Positions 44,944 through 55,699 of a stretch of 64,000 nt of DNA are shown piece by piece. The notes beneath the pieces are model-generated. The model was not told where the DNA came from, did not search any database, and saw nothing but the letters and a program-made list of their open reading frames with translations. The stretch is taken from the NCBI GenBank assembly GCA_964036045.1, contig OZ038379.1:20112476-20176475 (forward strand), read 5' to 3'. The stretch comes from Eutreptiella sp. 'Long Island Sound 2002'. Lineage: Eukaryota; Euglenozoa; Euglenophyceae; Eutreptiales; Eutreptiaceae. Made by a program: the position numbers and the translations under genes. Position 1 is the first letter of the stretch. Each line of letters starts with the position of its first letter.

Positions 44944-47299
44944 CATTGCAGAATCAAGAACAGCATGGGCAGCCAACACAAGATTGGCAGCCAAAAAAAA
45001 ACGGCAAATTTGGCAGGAAAAGTTGCTCCATTGCATGTGCACTGCCACAGCAGTACACTGGCTCACATCCCTGGGCTTAAACCCCTGATAGAGATCTTTT
45101 GAGCTGGAAATGGGCACCAAAGACTGTTCCACACACCATGTGAGTCTGCACTCTCATGCATTGAGATTTGGCGAAGAAAACCCTTCTCTGCAAGGCTCAG
45201 CATGCAAGCTCGCTACCGTAGGTGACTGCCAACATCATGTACATTGCACAAGTCCACGCAAGGAAGGCTGCACTCAACATGACGTGGGTCGTTGCTACTG
45301 CTGGAGAGGAAGCCACACCACTACTGCCTGTATGCAAAACAACACCAAAACGAGCTATACGGAGCAATGATTCGACATAAATATCCAATAGGGGCCAAAT
45401 GGAGGAAAGGTATAGAATCTGCCATTTGATTGGAGTTCAATAGAGAGAGTGTGCATATTTAGGAGCATAGGCCTTGGGCTTGAGGGCACTGAGTCCCACC
45501 GTTGCTTCCCCAAGGGTCGTTGATTGGGAGTTCAATAATACCCTCTTCCAATGCTTCTCGGGGACACTGTCAAGCGGAATCCATCCCCTAAAAACCATGT
45601 CACTGGCAAACGGTTAGTGACTGTCCCTAATTGTGCAGTCGCCATTGGTTGTCAACCCCACTGTGCCAAGGCACGTGCAAGATACAGGGGTGTATGTTTC
45701 GTATCGGTTGGGACCTGACTGCATATTGGACAGAGGGATCAAGGAATTCAGTTGATGGTCATACATGTTGCGGGTTGTGGCGACGATGTTGGGCATTAAG
45801 ATGTGGAGCTTTGTGGGTGCTTCCCACGCACCGCGCGCCCTGCAGAATTCAAGCATCCTGCGTTCTAGGCCAGGCTGCACAGCACAGCCGCAGGACTTGA
45901 AACGCAAAGACACGGTGGCTTAGTGCCCACGTGCAAGGAGGGTTGAGGATGCACACCCTGATGTACGGTGTGCACCATGCAGCAGCACTCTCTGTGGGTC
46001 CAAAATAAAGAATGTGCTTGGCATTTTATAGCTGCAAAGTGTCGGAGTTTGTGGGCATCAAAATATTGTAAAGGGACTGGGTGGACCAGCCCCTGACCCG
46101 GTTTTGGAAGAAACTCTGATATAATGCAATTTCCTCGAGAAAATTCCAAATTGCGGAATTGGCAAACTCAACCAGAGAAGGGGATGTATGCTTCACCACT
46201 AGTGGCACGCACTACAATGCTTTGGTTCAGCGAACTGACCGAAATTGCGCTGTGCTCAAGGTGCCTGCAAATGTGGCTGTCAAATTGCAAAGCTCTTGAT
46301 CACTTTGTTGAAATGCGGCTGTATGATATGCAAAAGTGCATCGTTTGTTCAACAGTGTTGAGAAATACAAACGTAGAACATGTAGATGTATGTTCCTTGT
46401 TATTCAGAAGGGTTTAGATTCAGATCATCTTGGGCACCAGCCAAGATCCCAGCACAAGTGAACAATCCACTACCCACCCGCAGCATATATGGGTGGCGTC
46501 GGAAAGGGAGAGAGTTTCGCGGGGGCCAGCTTTGTTGAGCCCTGGAACCACAACAATTGCTGTGTTGGGCCAAAGCCCTATGACACCTGACATGCAGGAA
46601 CGGTTCGTAGGGGATTGTAACATACCATTGGCTTGGTGCCAACTGCCGTCAAATAATGACAATGGGTCAGGCTGGTTACATTTTGTTGAACGCCCAAGCC
46701 GAACACAGACTAGGGCACCGCACCATTGCTTTGGCATGAAACGGGCCTCCACACAAACTGCAGACTATCAGTACCCCCCCCCCCCCCCCCGCCCCTTGTC
46801 CAAGCACGCCAAAAGTCAGAAAAACGACGGTCAGACAGGCTCATGTGCTTAGCTTCAATGATGCATTGGCCATCACCCAGGGAATCTCAACCTCAGCAAT
46901 CTTGTCCAACAGTGCAACTTGTCCGACAAGGCGGTGAAGCCGCTGCCCACGTATCGTTCTTTGCTAAGGCAGCGAAGCCGCCTCCCATCACTGTTCCTCA
47001 GGTCAGGTCAGTGGTCGGTGGTCAGAAGTCGGGTATTCCCTGCTCCTGCACCGTCCCCTCTTTCTGGTCGTCTCACTCACATCTGTACTGAACAGGGAAT
47101 CTTCCGACTCACTGTCACTGAACCTACTGTCTGACGATGCTACTATGGATGTGCTGTGGTCTGTGTCCCGAGGCTCCATGAGGCCTCTGAGGACGCGGAT
47201 TTCTCTCCGGTCCCTTCCCCGTCTGATGACGAGGCCCCTGAGTCCATGGGGTGCAGTCCCAGTGCTTCCCACTCCGGTTCTGTCCTACGTCTCTTATTC

Positions 47300-47879
47300 T
47301 TCGGGTGCTGCAACCTGCCGGCCTCTGCCAGCTGGTCTGCGCGTTCATTCCCTTGCAGTCATACATGGGATGGGGTCCACTCCAAGCGTACGCCCCCCCC
47401 CCTGGTCCCGCAGCTGCAGAATGGCCTCCCATAGGTCGCGGTGTCCCACCTCCCCTGAGGCCGTTCTCCACCCAGCCGCCTCCATTTGGGTGACCAGTCC
47501 ATGATCCCCTTTTAGACGCATTCTGAGTCTAGTACCACTACCATGCGTTCACCGAGTTGTCTCAACCTCAGCGCTCGCGGGACGCCTCTCAACTCTGCCC
47601 GACTGACACTCTGTCGCTCATGTGGCGGCACGGGGGCGGAGTAATTGCGTTGTGATGCCTCCCCAAATATACGCCGAAACCAGCTTGCCACCACCCTCCC
47701 ACCTGCTTCGCTGACCCGTCCGTAAACACGACGATCCAGCCTTCCCCTTGCATCACTGACAGCCGACTCTCTAGTTTGTCCCGATAATCCCCCCCCTTTT
47801 TTTCCTTGGCTTCCTGCGCTGAAACCTGCACACTGGGTCGCAGGAAGACCGGGGTGGGGTCCCTTCGCACGAAAAACAT
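47300..47879 (-). pseudogene. RNase H domain with frameshifts, inside the 2.08-kb element
   Basis: The four RNase HI acidic positions can be followed across frames on the minus strand. They are the first Asp in VFTDGSAK (47718-47720), the Glu in VSRAELRGVPRAL, the Asp in VVVLDSEC, and the last Asp in GNERADQLAEAGRL with a preceding EWTPSHV. Keeping the domain together needs changes of reading frame after about 47600 and again near 47500, so this copy is probably inactive. RNase H degrades RNA in RNA:DNA hybrids and normally travels with reverse transcriptases, as in plant-type LINEs. Finding it between DNA-transposon-like termini suggests capture or nesting. Confidence 0.75.
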
Positions 47880-47900
47880 CTTGTTGTCAACCCAGTTGCC

Positions 47901-48212
47901 CTATTGTTCAATCAAATAACTCAGATCTTTCCGTGACACTGTCATATCTTTCTGTGCCCTCCATACCTCTAATACTGTCTGCCACCTTGCCACAAAGTCA
48001 TCCAACGAGGGTCGGAGTTCCAAATATTTCACACCGCATCGTACTGACCACTGGGCTTTTTGTGCAGCCCATAGCACAAGTCCCTGCATGCTTTGCAGGG
48101 ACACCACCGGCTCTTCTAAAAGAAGTCGGCTGGGTCCAATCACCCCCCCCCCTTCTTTTGGGATTACCCCGAATGCCTTTCTCACTGTATCAAAAGAGAA
48201 AGGCGCGAACAT
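47901..48212 (-). CDS. Trp/Leu-rich frame upstream of the RNase H, possibly a LINE zf-RVT tail
   Basis: This 103-residue frame immediately precedes the RNase H on the same strand. It contains LQSMQGLVLWAAQKAQW and FVARWQTVLEVWRAQK. In plant-type LINEs the segment between the RT zinc ribbon and RNase H has similar Trp-rich helices, so order and composition fit a 3'-terminal LINE fragment. The cysteine pairs of the zinc ribbon are not included. It is called by context only. Confidence 0.4.
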   Translation of the reverse strand: MFAPFSFDTVRKAFGVIPKEGGGVIGPSRLLLEEPVVSLQSMQGLVLWAAQKAQWSVRCGVKYLELRPSLDDFVARWQTVLEVWRAQKDMTVSRKDLSYLIEQ

Positions 48213-48404
48213 ACAGTAGTCGTAGGCTCATGTGCTTAGACAAGCCCGTGATTGCGCATGACGCGCAGTACCAAAAGAACGTATGTTGCCGAAAACCTGT
48301 CTGTACCTCACCCTAACCACAATTGTTGCAACGCACGATGACAAAATGTGCCGGCAATTCCGATACCCACTTTCCAAACTGTGCATGTGTTGCATGAGCT
48401 TGCA

Positions 48405-48754
48405 CTAATTTGCCTGAGCCCACATTGTACTATTAGGAGGGGACACATACAGTGGCGCACCCCTCTTGCGCATCATAGGAGCATGAAACTCATGCCCATT
48501 CCGCATGTACCTCACGTGAAAGAAACCATCCACACAAGTGGAAGGACCAACGATTGTGGTGGGCACATGTTCACAGGTGGACCAGGGAGTGGCAACATCA
48601 GCCATGGCTGAAAATCACACCAAAACAGACAGCATTGGGTCGTAGTTGCAAGTGGAATGTTGGTATGAGCACGAGGAACTACCAGAAGCATGATCCAGCT
48701 CCCCTTTCCCTTTGCAATCGAGGCACAACGCCGTAACGTCACATTTCTGACCAT
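48405..48754 (-). pseudogene. Small element-specific frame (right-arm element)
   Basis: Two overlapping frames cover a region homologous to the small frame in the element at 7178-7763. They share the pattern VP.AH.NI.L.T.TQ, followed downstream by a segment containing NGHEFHAPMM. The function is unknown. It is conserved between two copies of the family but shifted in frame, so it is either a decayed short protein or conserved for a non-coding reason. Confidence 0.4.
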
Positions 48755-49133
48755 AAAAACGCAGTCAGAAAAATCCAGAAAAAACGACAGTCCGATGGGC
48801 TCATGTGCTTGGACAAGGCAGTGCTTGGACAGGAGGGGGGGGGGGGGGGGGTAGATAGGCCACGCTGCAATGCGTGCAGCACATGAGCAGAACCAACGAT
48901 CCCTGTTTTGTCACAAACAACATGTGATCAAATCAACCTAAAGTTTGTTGTCTCGTTTGTCAAAGAGGTTGCATGCATACCTCTAGCGTGAGGCTGATCA
49001 TGGCTGAACGGGGGTTCTTTCAAGGAAACCTCTTTCGCTTTACTTAGCCACACTACTCTTCTGCAACACCAGCTGTTGTGGCCCTCCTTCCTTGCACGGG
49101 CAAAACACCATATGTTGCGTCGTTTTCATCACG

Positions 49134-49330
49134 TCAACGGCCAGGTCTCCCACAGTGCCAGGCCAGGGCCGCGTGGTGCAGCGCCGTCAGTCCCCGCTTG
49201 TCCCGCCCGTTGACCGCCGCGCCGAGCGACAGGAGATACCCGGCCGCCTCGACCGCCCCGGTCTCCGCGGCGCAGTGCAGCGGGCTCTTGCCCTCACCGT
49301 CCGCCCAAGTATAACAGCAGCAGCTGCGGC
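49134..49330 (-). CDS. Orphan ankyrin-repeat segment, right arm only
   Basis: A GC-rich block of about 200 bp reads on the minus strand as one and a half ankyrin repeats: GKSPLHCAAETGAVEAAGYL, LSLGAAVNGRD, then KRGLTALHHAALAWH. This fits the ankyrin pattern TPLHxAAxxG...LLxxGAxVNxxDxxGxTALHxAA. It is absent from the corresponding place in the left arm (near 2222-2226), where sequence runs directly across the junction. The block is flanked by copies of gcctg, so it may be an insertion with a short duplication, or the left arm may have lost it by microhomology deletion. It is probably an exon fragment of a host ankyrin gene rather than a complete gene. No start codon or partner exon is identified. 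Confidence 0.7.
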
Positions 49331-49917
49331 AACACTGACAACAAGTAACAGGCTGCTTGTGCCATTGCATGTGCAGTGAGTAACTTGCCTTGTGTTGTGC
49401 TACCTGCCAAAATGAATTGCGATTTCCATGATTCTTTCCATGTCTAAAAAGCGACAGTTGCGGGCTGTGGAACTGTGGGTGCTTTGGGCTGTAAGTATTG
49501 GGGGGGGGGGGGGTTGTGGGCAATGCGTTTGTGTGAAATTGGGGCTCCAGGGGTTTCTGACTGTGGTACTGCAGGAATCTGTGGCCAGTCAGGAGCTCTC
49601 GGAGCTTCGGGGTGTGGAGCACTTGGGCTATGTGCAGCTCTGGAGCTGTGGCTTTCAGGAGTGCGGGGCCTTAGGGGTATAGGGTTATAAGGAACTACAG
49701 GGAAGTACAGGAGTGTGGGGCTGTGGCATTTTAGGGGGCTTTGGCGAATGCTCCGTTCAGCATTGTAGAACAACAATGTCATGGCTCTCGCGCCAAACCT
49801 CCTGCTTTCCCACTAAAACACTGGTTGGTCAGCCAAAGAAGTCCTGACCAGGGTTTTCAAATAAAAATACGTACAAACCGCATCGAATCCGACGAAATGC
49901 ACAATGTGAAACCTTTC

Positions 49918-51465
49918 CTAATTGGAATGCCCCCAAAAATCGTTTCCTGTGGGGGATGCGAGGGAAAATCTAGGCGGTTGTTCTTCCAGCAGTTGTTCGG
50001 CCTTCAGTTCTTCAAGGCGCTCAAAGTATGCAGAGACAGTCTCACGAGCGTTGTAATCATCGCAGTAATCCGGGTATTCCGGAATCTTGCCATGCTCGGT
50101 GAGTTCTATGGCCTTTTCGTAATCTCGAATGCTCGCCTTCCAGTCACGGATGATGGAGTACAGCTCCCCACGAAAAGCGTACTGGCTGGCACGATCTGCG
50201 TTTGCAGTTGTGCCTGCCATCCACTCGGACACGTAAGTGATGGCCTCGTCAACGCGACCATCGTTTACCAATGCAGATGCTTTGAACTGCACAGGTTTCA
50301 GGTCGTTGGGGTAGATCCGATGGGCTTGCTCGATGTCGTCCACGTCTACGTCGCCGAAACAGACAGCGCGGTCGCAATAAGCGTCGGATTGGACCTTCGG
50401 ATCTGTTGCAGTTTCAATGATGGTGGTGTAGTCCTTGTGCGCGGCGTGGGAATCTCCCAGGTGCTCATTTACAATGGCACGGATCCTCAAAGCCAAGGGG
50501 TAGTGAGGGCAGATAAGCAACGAGGCTGTCAGATCCTCCAAGGCTTCTTCCATCTTGTTGCTGTGGTACCAACAATCAGCCCGGTTCGCCAGTGCCACAA
50601 ACGCACGAGTGTAATTGAGTCGGAGGGCAGCTGCATAACAATCGATGGCCTTGGCAAATTCTCGAAGCCCTTGATAACAAAACCCGAGCTCAAAGTGAAT
50701 CGTGGCATCGTTTGGCTCCAAGCGAAGGGCTTCCTCAAGGAGCTCGCTGGCATGGCGGTCATCACCGTAGGTGTACAGGATGCAAGCTTGCAACTTGAGA
50801 CTCTCCACACGAGATGGTCGTTGCTGCAAGGCACGATCCATGGTGCGAATGGCACCTTCGCAGTCACTGAGGATGAGAAAGGCCTTTGCCGCCCAGTAAT
50901 ATGCCTTAATCATCCTCGGAAAGACGGCGATGGCAGTCTGGAATTTGTCGAGGCTTTCCCAAGGAGAATTGGTGGTAGCCATACGGAGCAACCCTTCGTG
51001 CACATATTGCTCAGCCCTCTTCTCCGTCTCCTCCACAGCAAAGCGGGCCACTGCGGCCCAACTGCTGCACACGGTGGCAGCCTCCGAGAGGGAACGGAGA
51101 GGAACAAAGGAGAAGACGTCGCCGAATACGTGAAATGGGAGTCCCATTATCACAGACTTTGGGTGTTCGACAACCTGGACTACCTGCGTGCCCGGTGCAG
51201 TTTTGAGAGTTTCCAAAGGTGGTGCTGGGGCTGCTGACGTCTTTAGACATTGCTGAACCACAGCTTGAAGTTGGAGCAACGACCATTCCGCCTCCAAGTC
51301 TTCATCCAAATCAACCGTACACTGGGCAACAAGGCTCTCATGTGCATGTGCACAGAAGAGCCTGTCCTCTTGCGGCATGAAGATATCAACTGTACTTGCA
51401 GTCATCACTAAAAAATATGCGAAGGTCTGTTGCATGTAAGTGGTTGCATGCAAGGTGGATTTCAT
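49918..51465 (-). CDS. F-box / TPR-repeat protein, right copy
   Basis: This 515-residue frame is the inverted duplicate of the gene at 15-1475. It carries 29 extra N-terminal residues whose left-arm counterpart lies outside the window. Candidate starts are the Met at 51465, MTAST and MPQEDRL (51379); the last is the one shared by both copies. It has the same F-box followed by TPR architecture and ends in the same FWGHSN tail. Differences from the left copy include Ala-to-Ser, Tyr-to-Asp and Asp-to-Asn changes, about 1.4% overall, with no frameshift. The 3' flank is also duplicated, including a short C/G tract and AT-richer sequence. Two intact copies about 48 kb apart in opposite orientation form a potential recombination or gene-conversion substrate. 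Confidence 0.9.
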   Translation of the reverse strand: MKSTLHATTYMQQTFAYFLVMTASTVDIFMPQEDRLFCAHAHESLVAQCTVDLDEDLEAEWSLLQLQAVVQQCLKTSAAPAPPLETLKTAPGTQVVQVVEHPKSVIMGLPFHVFGDVFSFVPLRSLSEAATVCSSWAAVARFAVEETEKRAEQYVHEGLLRMATTNSPWESLDKFQTAIAVFPRMIKAYYWAAKAFLILSDCEGAIRTMDRALQQRPSRVESLKLQACILYTYGDDRHASELLEEALRLEPNDATIHFELGFCYQGLREFAKAIDCYAAALRLNYTRAFVALANRADCWYHSNKMEEALEDLTASLLICPHYPLALRIRAIVNEHLGDSHAAHKDYTTIIETATDPKVQSDAYCDRAVCFGDVDVDDIEQAHRIYPNDLKPVQFKASALVNDGRVDEAITYVSEWMAGTTANADRASQYAFRGELYSIIRDWKASIRDYEKAIELTEHGKIPEYPDYCDDYNARETVSAYFERLEELKAEQLLEEQPPRFSLASPTGNDFWGHSN

Positions 51466-51770
51466 TTTGAGTGACCCTCAAGAGTGAACCAATCATTGAC
51501 CGATCATAGACTCGAGCACAAGTCCTGTGAAGTGTGTTTCATGTCATTGTATGTAGTGTGACACATAAATGCAACCAGCCAAACAAGACGGTGTGTGCGG
51601 CATATATTTGCAGTGCCAGTGCAGTGCAGCTTCTCCTTCGATCAAAACTCACAACAACTGTTCGATCAGTGGTCGTTGTACGCTCCCGACGAGGGCGTAC
51701 CCCTGTACCAGATCGCTGCTCCAATTGCATGCCCGGCCAGTGGGGCCGGTTTTAGAGGGCGGGCGGGTGG

Positions 51771-51920
51771 GCGTCTGTAGACATCTGTACAACTGACTGG
51801 GGCCCTCACAAAAGAAAAGGACTGCAGATGTAGGAACAGCAGTCCAAGTGTAACAGTTTGCATCTCTCTTTTCCCCACCCCACCCTGTGCACAGAACCTT
51901 CATTCCTTCGGAACATCAGT
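51771..51920 (+). repeat. Terminal direct repeat, downstream copy of the retroelement
   Basis: 150 bp with about 93% identity to 56822-56971 and no indel in register. A short additional similarity (cttcga(t/g)caaaactcacaa) lies at 51636 and 52026, flanking this copy. Confidence 0.85.
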
Positions 51921-52499
51921 TCCGTCGGCCGGGGCGGGCAAAAAGGAGCTCAAGAGTGCACAGGCAGGCAACAACGTTGTATAGGTATGGAATTGCTGCT
52001 GGAGTGACTGCAACAAGTCTGCTTCTTCGAGCAAAACTCACAAAACCGCGAGCGCATGCGAGCCAATATGGAGCGACGCGGAAAATCTACCTTGCCGCGA
52101 GAGAACCGAAGGCAGGGCAGGACAGTGCTGCGCTCATAGCAGTCGGCACCCAGCGAGCATCCGTAGCCTGCCTGTGGCCTTGGGCGGAGGGAGAGGGTGC
52201 TGCCGGCCGAGGGCCCTGACTGGCAGGCCATCATATCACCCTAACAAATTGCTGCGGCCTGCAGCTGGACAGAGCCCAACCGAGGAGGGAACGTGTGTGT
52301 GCGTGTGTAGGCCAGCGCTGCACGGCCACAGGGATCGGCGCCGCGGTCGCGTCACCCCTCCACCTAGGCCGAGGTTGGGCCCACAAGGGCCACGTGCGTA
52401 TAAACACACCCCATCCCGCCCCGGCCAGCCAGAGCTTCGGAGGCGGCGGTCCCCCGGGCTGTCCCCCGCTGCCGTCGCGCAACGGACCTTGCGCAACAG

Positions 52500-53110
52500 T
52501 CATGAGCGGGCACAAGGAAAGACGCTGGGGAGCGGTGCAGATGTGTAAAGCGCGTCAAAAGGCGCCTGTGAGTTCCCCGAAGCGGAGCGCCGTCGCTCGG
52601 CCTCGGCTGTGGCGTCACTCCATGACGCCCCGCGAAAACATCTACTCAAGGGGTCCACGGGATTACAAGCGGACGGCACCCGAAATGTGGACACCTGCAG
52701 ATTGCTCCAGGCCTTCAACCAGAAAATGCGGCGGAGGATACGGTGCTGTACAACTGAATCTGGCGCTGCCCACATCCTGGTAGCGTGGATGCGGGAGGCG
52801 TCGTTATCGATTCCCACGGCAATTGAGTGGAGGCGGTTCCCTGCTGCCACTTTCATCGCTGCGTAGGCAGTATAGAGCTCCGCCTACCGAAGGGAAGACA
52901 CCCACTTGGGGCATCGGTATGAACAATATATACCCGGGGCCCCCACGTCCCCTGCCCGGAACCCATTGCCATCCAAGGCCGCGTCGCTGAAAAGAGTAAA
53001 CGTGCGCTTGCATGAGCCTGTGGCGCGGTGAAGGGTGTGCTGGAAAGCCCAACATGAGAGCCGTACCCGTAGACGTTACCAGCGCGCGTGTGAACCAGTG
53101 TGATCCCGCG
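52500..53110 (-). pseudogene. RNase H domain of the retroelement, frameshifted
   Basis: Follows the RT on the minus strand. The catalytic blocks can be read as an LLFSDAALDGNGF-like segment (about 52990), SLRQAELYTAYAAMKV (about 52870-52910) and AVGIDNDASRIHATRMWA (about 52765-52815), then a tail FRVPSACNPVDPLSR (about 52655-52700) typical of RNase H in DIRS- and Pao-like elements. Joining them to the RT and to each other requires at least one change of frame, so the copy is probably inactive. Confidence 0.7.
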
Positions 53111-53207
53111 CACATACTTATATGACCTTGCGAGGAAAGGTGCCCGTCCCGCCAGCGGCCTGAGCACCCATTGTAGCCCTACGTGCCATTTGCCTGGGGC
53201 AGATCCG

Positions 53208-54300
53208 TCAGCGGCCCAGCGCGTGAACCCACAGCCGTGTGGCCGCCGTCATCATTTCCATCGTGTTGGAGATGGACCGGGTGATAGAGTTCGGTCGCTT
53301 TCCGATGAAAGTGATGTCGGTGGTGGGCTCCATTTCGGATTTGGGGCTTATGATATATCCTGCTGCTCGCAGAGCCTGCGCCGCCGCCTGAATAGCCTTT
53401 GCTGCCACCCTCTGCGAGCGCGCCGTGATCAGGACATCGTCGAGGTAGACATGCCAGGTGGCGGAGTACCCACGCAGCGCGGACGAGACAATGCCCTGTA
53501 CTAGGCGTTGGCATATGACTGGAGAATACTTCCAGCCAAATGGCAGGGTGGGAATCCGCCAGCGTTGCCGCCCCGCTCGCATGACAAATGTCCTTCTCCA
53601 ACTCCGTGGTAGCCGTATGCTCCAGGAAGCATTGCTGAGATCGAGCTTGCACATCCAGAGTTTCCCCGGCACCTTTGTGGCGAAGATGTCCCGTATTTGA
53701 GTTAGCGCAGGCAGCCGCGCCTTCGGCTGAGGGCGTGGGTCCAGTGCGTTTATTGTAGTGGCATTCAGCAGGCACCTGCATTTTGAGCTGGACTTGGGAC
53801 GCAGGAAGGCGGAAGCCATGGGCGGTGCTGACGTGGGCTTTACCCCTTTGGCGACCATGTGGATTGACTGGAACATGCAAAGCAGTTGCGGGGACCCCCA
53901 TTTATGGCGACGCAACCCTGGCTGCGCGCGGGGCACCACGGCCCGATAGATAGCCCTCAGCCTGCGTGGTACACAACGGCGCCACAGAGACTTGGCGAAG
54001 CTCACTTTGCCCGCAGGTGCAAGCCCCGCCGCTGCTAGGGCCTGTGGAATGTGCAAGACCGAAGGTTTGCGGGGCCTGGGCGTCGGCTCGTCGTAGAGCA
54101 TGCCATCGTCCACGTCGAGTCCTTCGTTGGCCAGAGCTCGCAGCACCTTTACAAATTCTGCTTGGGCTGCATCTCCGCCACGAACGTTCCCAAGAGAGTC
54201 GAAGATGTCCATGAGGGCACTTTCGACCATGGCGCAGCGCCCCCGTCGCACTCCGCGGAGCTGAGATACCAATATGCACGCTGTGTGGGCGCATTCGTGC
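53208..54300 (-). CDS. Reverse transcriptase domain of the retroelement
   Basis: Part of an open frame extending to 54953; the protein-like portion begins about 54235 (MVESALMDIFDSLGNV). RT motifs run in order: ASAFLRPKSSSKCR, LWMCKLDLSNASWSIRLP (motif A with catalytic Asp), TLPFGWKYSPVICQRLV (motif B), and HVYLDDVLIT (YLDD codons at 53436-53447, motif C), then IISPKSEMEPTTDITFIGK (thumb). All catalytic Asp residues are present. The frame stays open for the whole RT, so this copy is relatively young, though the downstream RNase H is frameshifted. It copies element RNA into DNA. Confidence 0.85.
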
Positions 54301-55699
54301 AGCCGCTTCCCATCAGGCCCTGCGCGGGCGCTTGTCGCCAACCGCGTCCCAGGCCTCTTCAAGCCTGTTAGGTCCTGTAGAGCGCGTCCCTCTCGCCTGT
54401 CGCGGCAGTGACTGCCCCTGCGGGATCTCGCAGCGCAGCCAAGGCGCCTAGAACTAGAGGGTGGTGCCAGGACAGCCTGTCCAGCCGAGCTCCCGTGCCT
54501 CTGGGTCCAGCGGCGTGACGAGCGGCCCACCAGGATGGAATTCCCTGTTGCCTTGGGGTCAGGCGTAGACCCTGAGCATCTGCAGCGAGGCCTAGCTGCC
54601 CTAGAGGAGAATTGCAGGTGTGGACGCCCCCAACATACGGAGTTTGCCGGCACCATACAGTCGCCACGCGTGCCACCGGAGGAGCACACACCCTCATCCC
54701 GGTCGACCGATGATGCTGCGCACCTAGGAGTGCAGAATTGCGCGGGTGCTGGCCTAGGCAGCCCTATCGGGGTGGTACCTGTTGTGTGCACGTAGAGCGC
54801 GGAGGAATGTCCCCCACCGCACGCCCTAGGTACTCGCCATTTCTGAGCAGTCTCCTGCGCGGCCTTTCGCACCGTTCCAGTAAAAGGAGCCGTCCCGAAA
54901 GCTGAGTGTGACCGCCTCCTATGTGCGCAGCCCCAGGCAGATGTTGATGGCACCCACCACTACGAGCTCCCACTCTTGTGGAGATGAGCAAAGTTTGCAG
55001 AAGGCCCGGAGGGTCTCCATTGAAGCCCAAAACTTGTGCGTTGCCGCAGGCACGGCTGCATGGAACGCGGAGATCGCCTCGACGAATTTCCAGTCCATCG
55101 GGACGACCAGCCTTTCAATCCAGCCAAATTTCTCAAGCACCCGGACAGCGGACAGGAGTTTCTTCGGGCCTACCTCCGACATGGAGTTGCGCGCGAAGTT
55201 GAGCATGTGGTCTTGCAGTGAGGTTCTCGCTGACGCTCCCGGCTGCTTCTCGAGGGTGCTCGCAAATCGGTCCAGTGTTGCTGCATACCCGTGTCATGTG
55301 TCTTTGGAGAGTCCTCGTACTGCCGTTGCGTCGTATGTGGCGGCGTATTCCTCACTGGATGCCCGTTGGAAACGACGTATGGCCTGCACGAGAGTGATCG
55401 CGTCGGCACATCAGATGGTGACCGCCAATCTTGGATCAATGAGAGCAGCAGTGGATGCCGAAGCCCCTACTGTGTCATCTGCAGGTTGATAGCCGGGCGC
55501 AATGTCGGCGGCAGATGGCGAATCGGGGCCGGTGCTGGTGGGGGGGGGGGGGGGGGCTGTGGGCTTGGGGAGGGCCGCATTGCAGGCGCCTGTGGATGCT
55601 AGCCCTCCATGCCCCGCGTCCCATCATCGCTTGCGGGCAAACTGCCCTTTACAACCATGAGCGCCTCCTTGCCAATACCAGTGTGGATGTCCACAAACT

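Larger units (their letters stand above)
46774..48850 (-). mobile_element. 2.08-kb poly-C/G-ended element carrying RNase H, with empty-site proof
   Basis: This insert is absent from the left arm. The empty site there reads tatcagtagatagg on the corresponding strand. In the right arm the element sits between two copies of GTA, that is a 3-bp GTA/TAC duplication, or a 2-bp TA duplication if the outer C and G belong to the element. Both ends show a C-run then (c)cttgtccaagcac as inverted repeats. The 48220-48850 part is homologous to the 586-bp element at 7178-7763. The remaining 1.4 kb carries a zf-RVT-like tail and an RNase H domain, so the element looks composite. No DDE transposase is visible. 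Confidence 0.85.
44393..51392 (-). repeat. Right arm of a large inverted duplication
   Basis: Reverse-complement partner of 1-6686. Segments specific to this arm are the poly-C/G element at 46774-48850, the ankyrin segment at about 49134-49330, and a roughly 108-bp insert near 45420-45530 flanked by near-identical copies of a 13-14 base stretch (on the minus strand attgaactcccaatcaa, with one base missing in the second copy). The arm ends at a G-run followed by TA, so a further poly-C/G element hides its true inner boundary. Confidence 0.93.

Noticed and set aside
1-51392. Inverted arms as a simple assembly or hairpin artefact
   Set aside because: An artefactual hairpin would give identical arms. 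These differ by substitutions and by several discrete insertions with an interpretable empty site. A haplotype misjoin is still possible and is listed as a check.
53179-53901. Alternate 240-residue frame overlapping the reverse transcriptase
   Set aside because: The RT motifs, including YLDD, are in the other frame.
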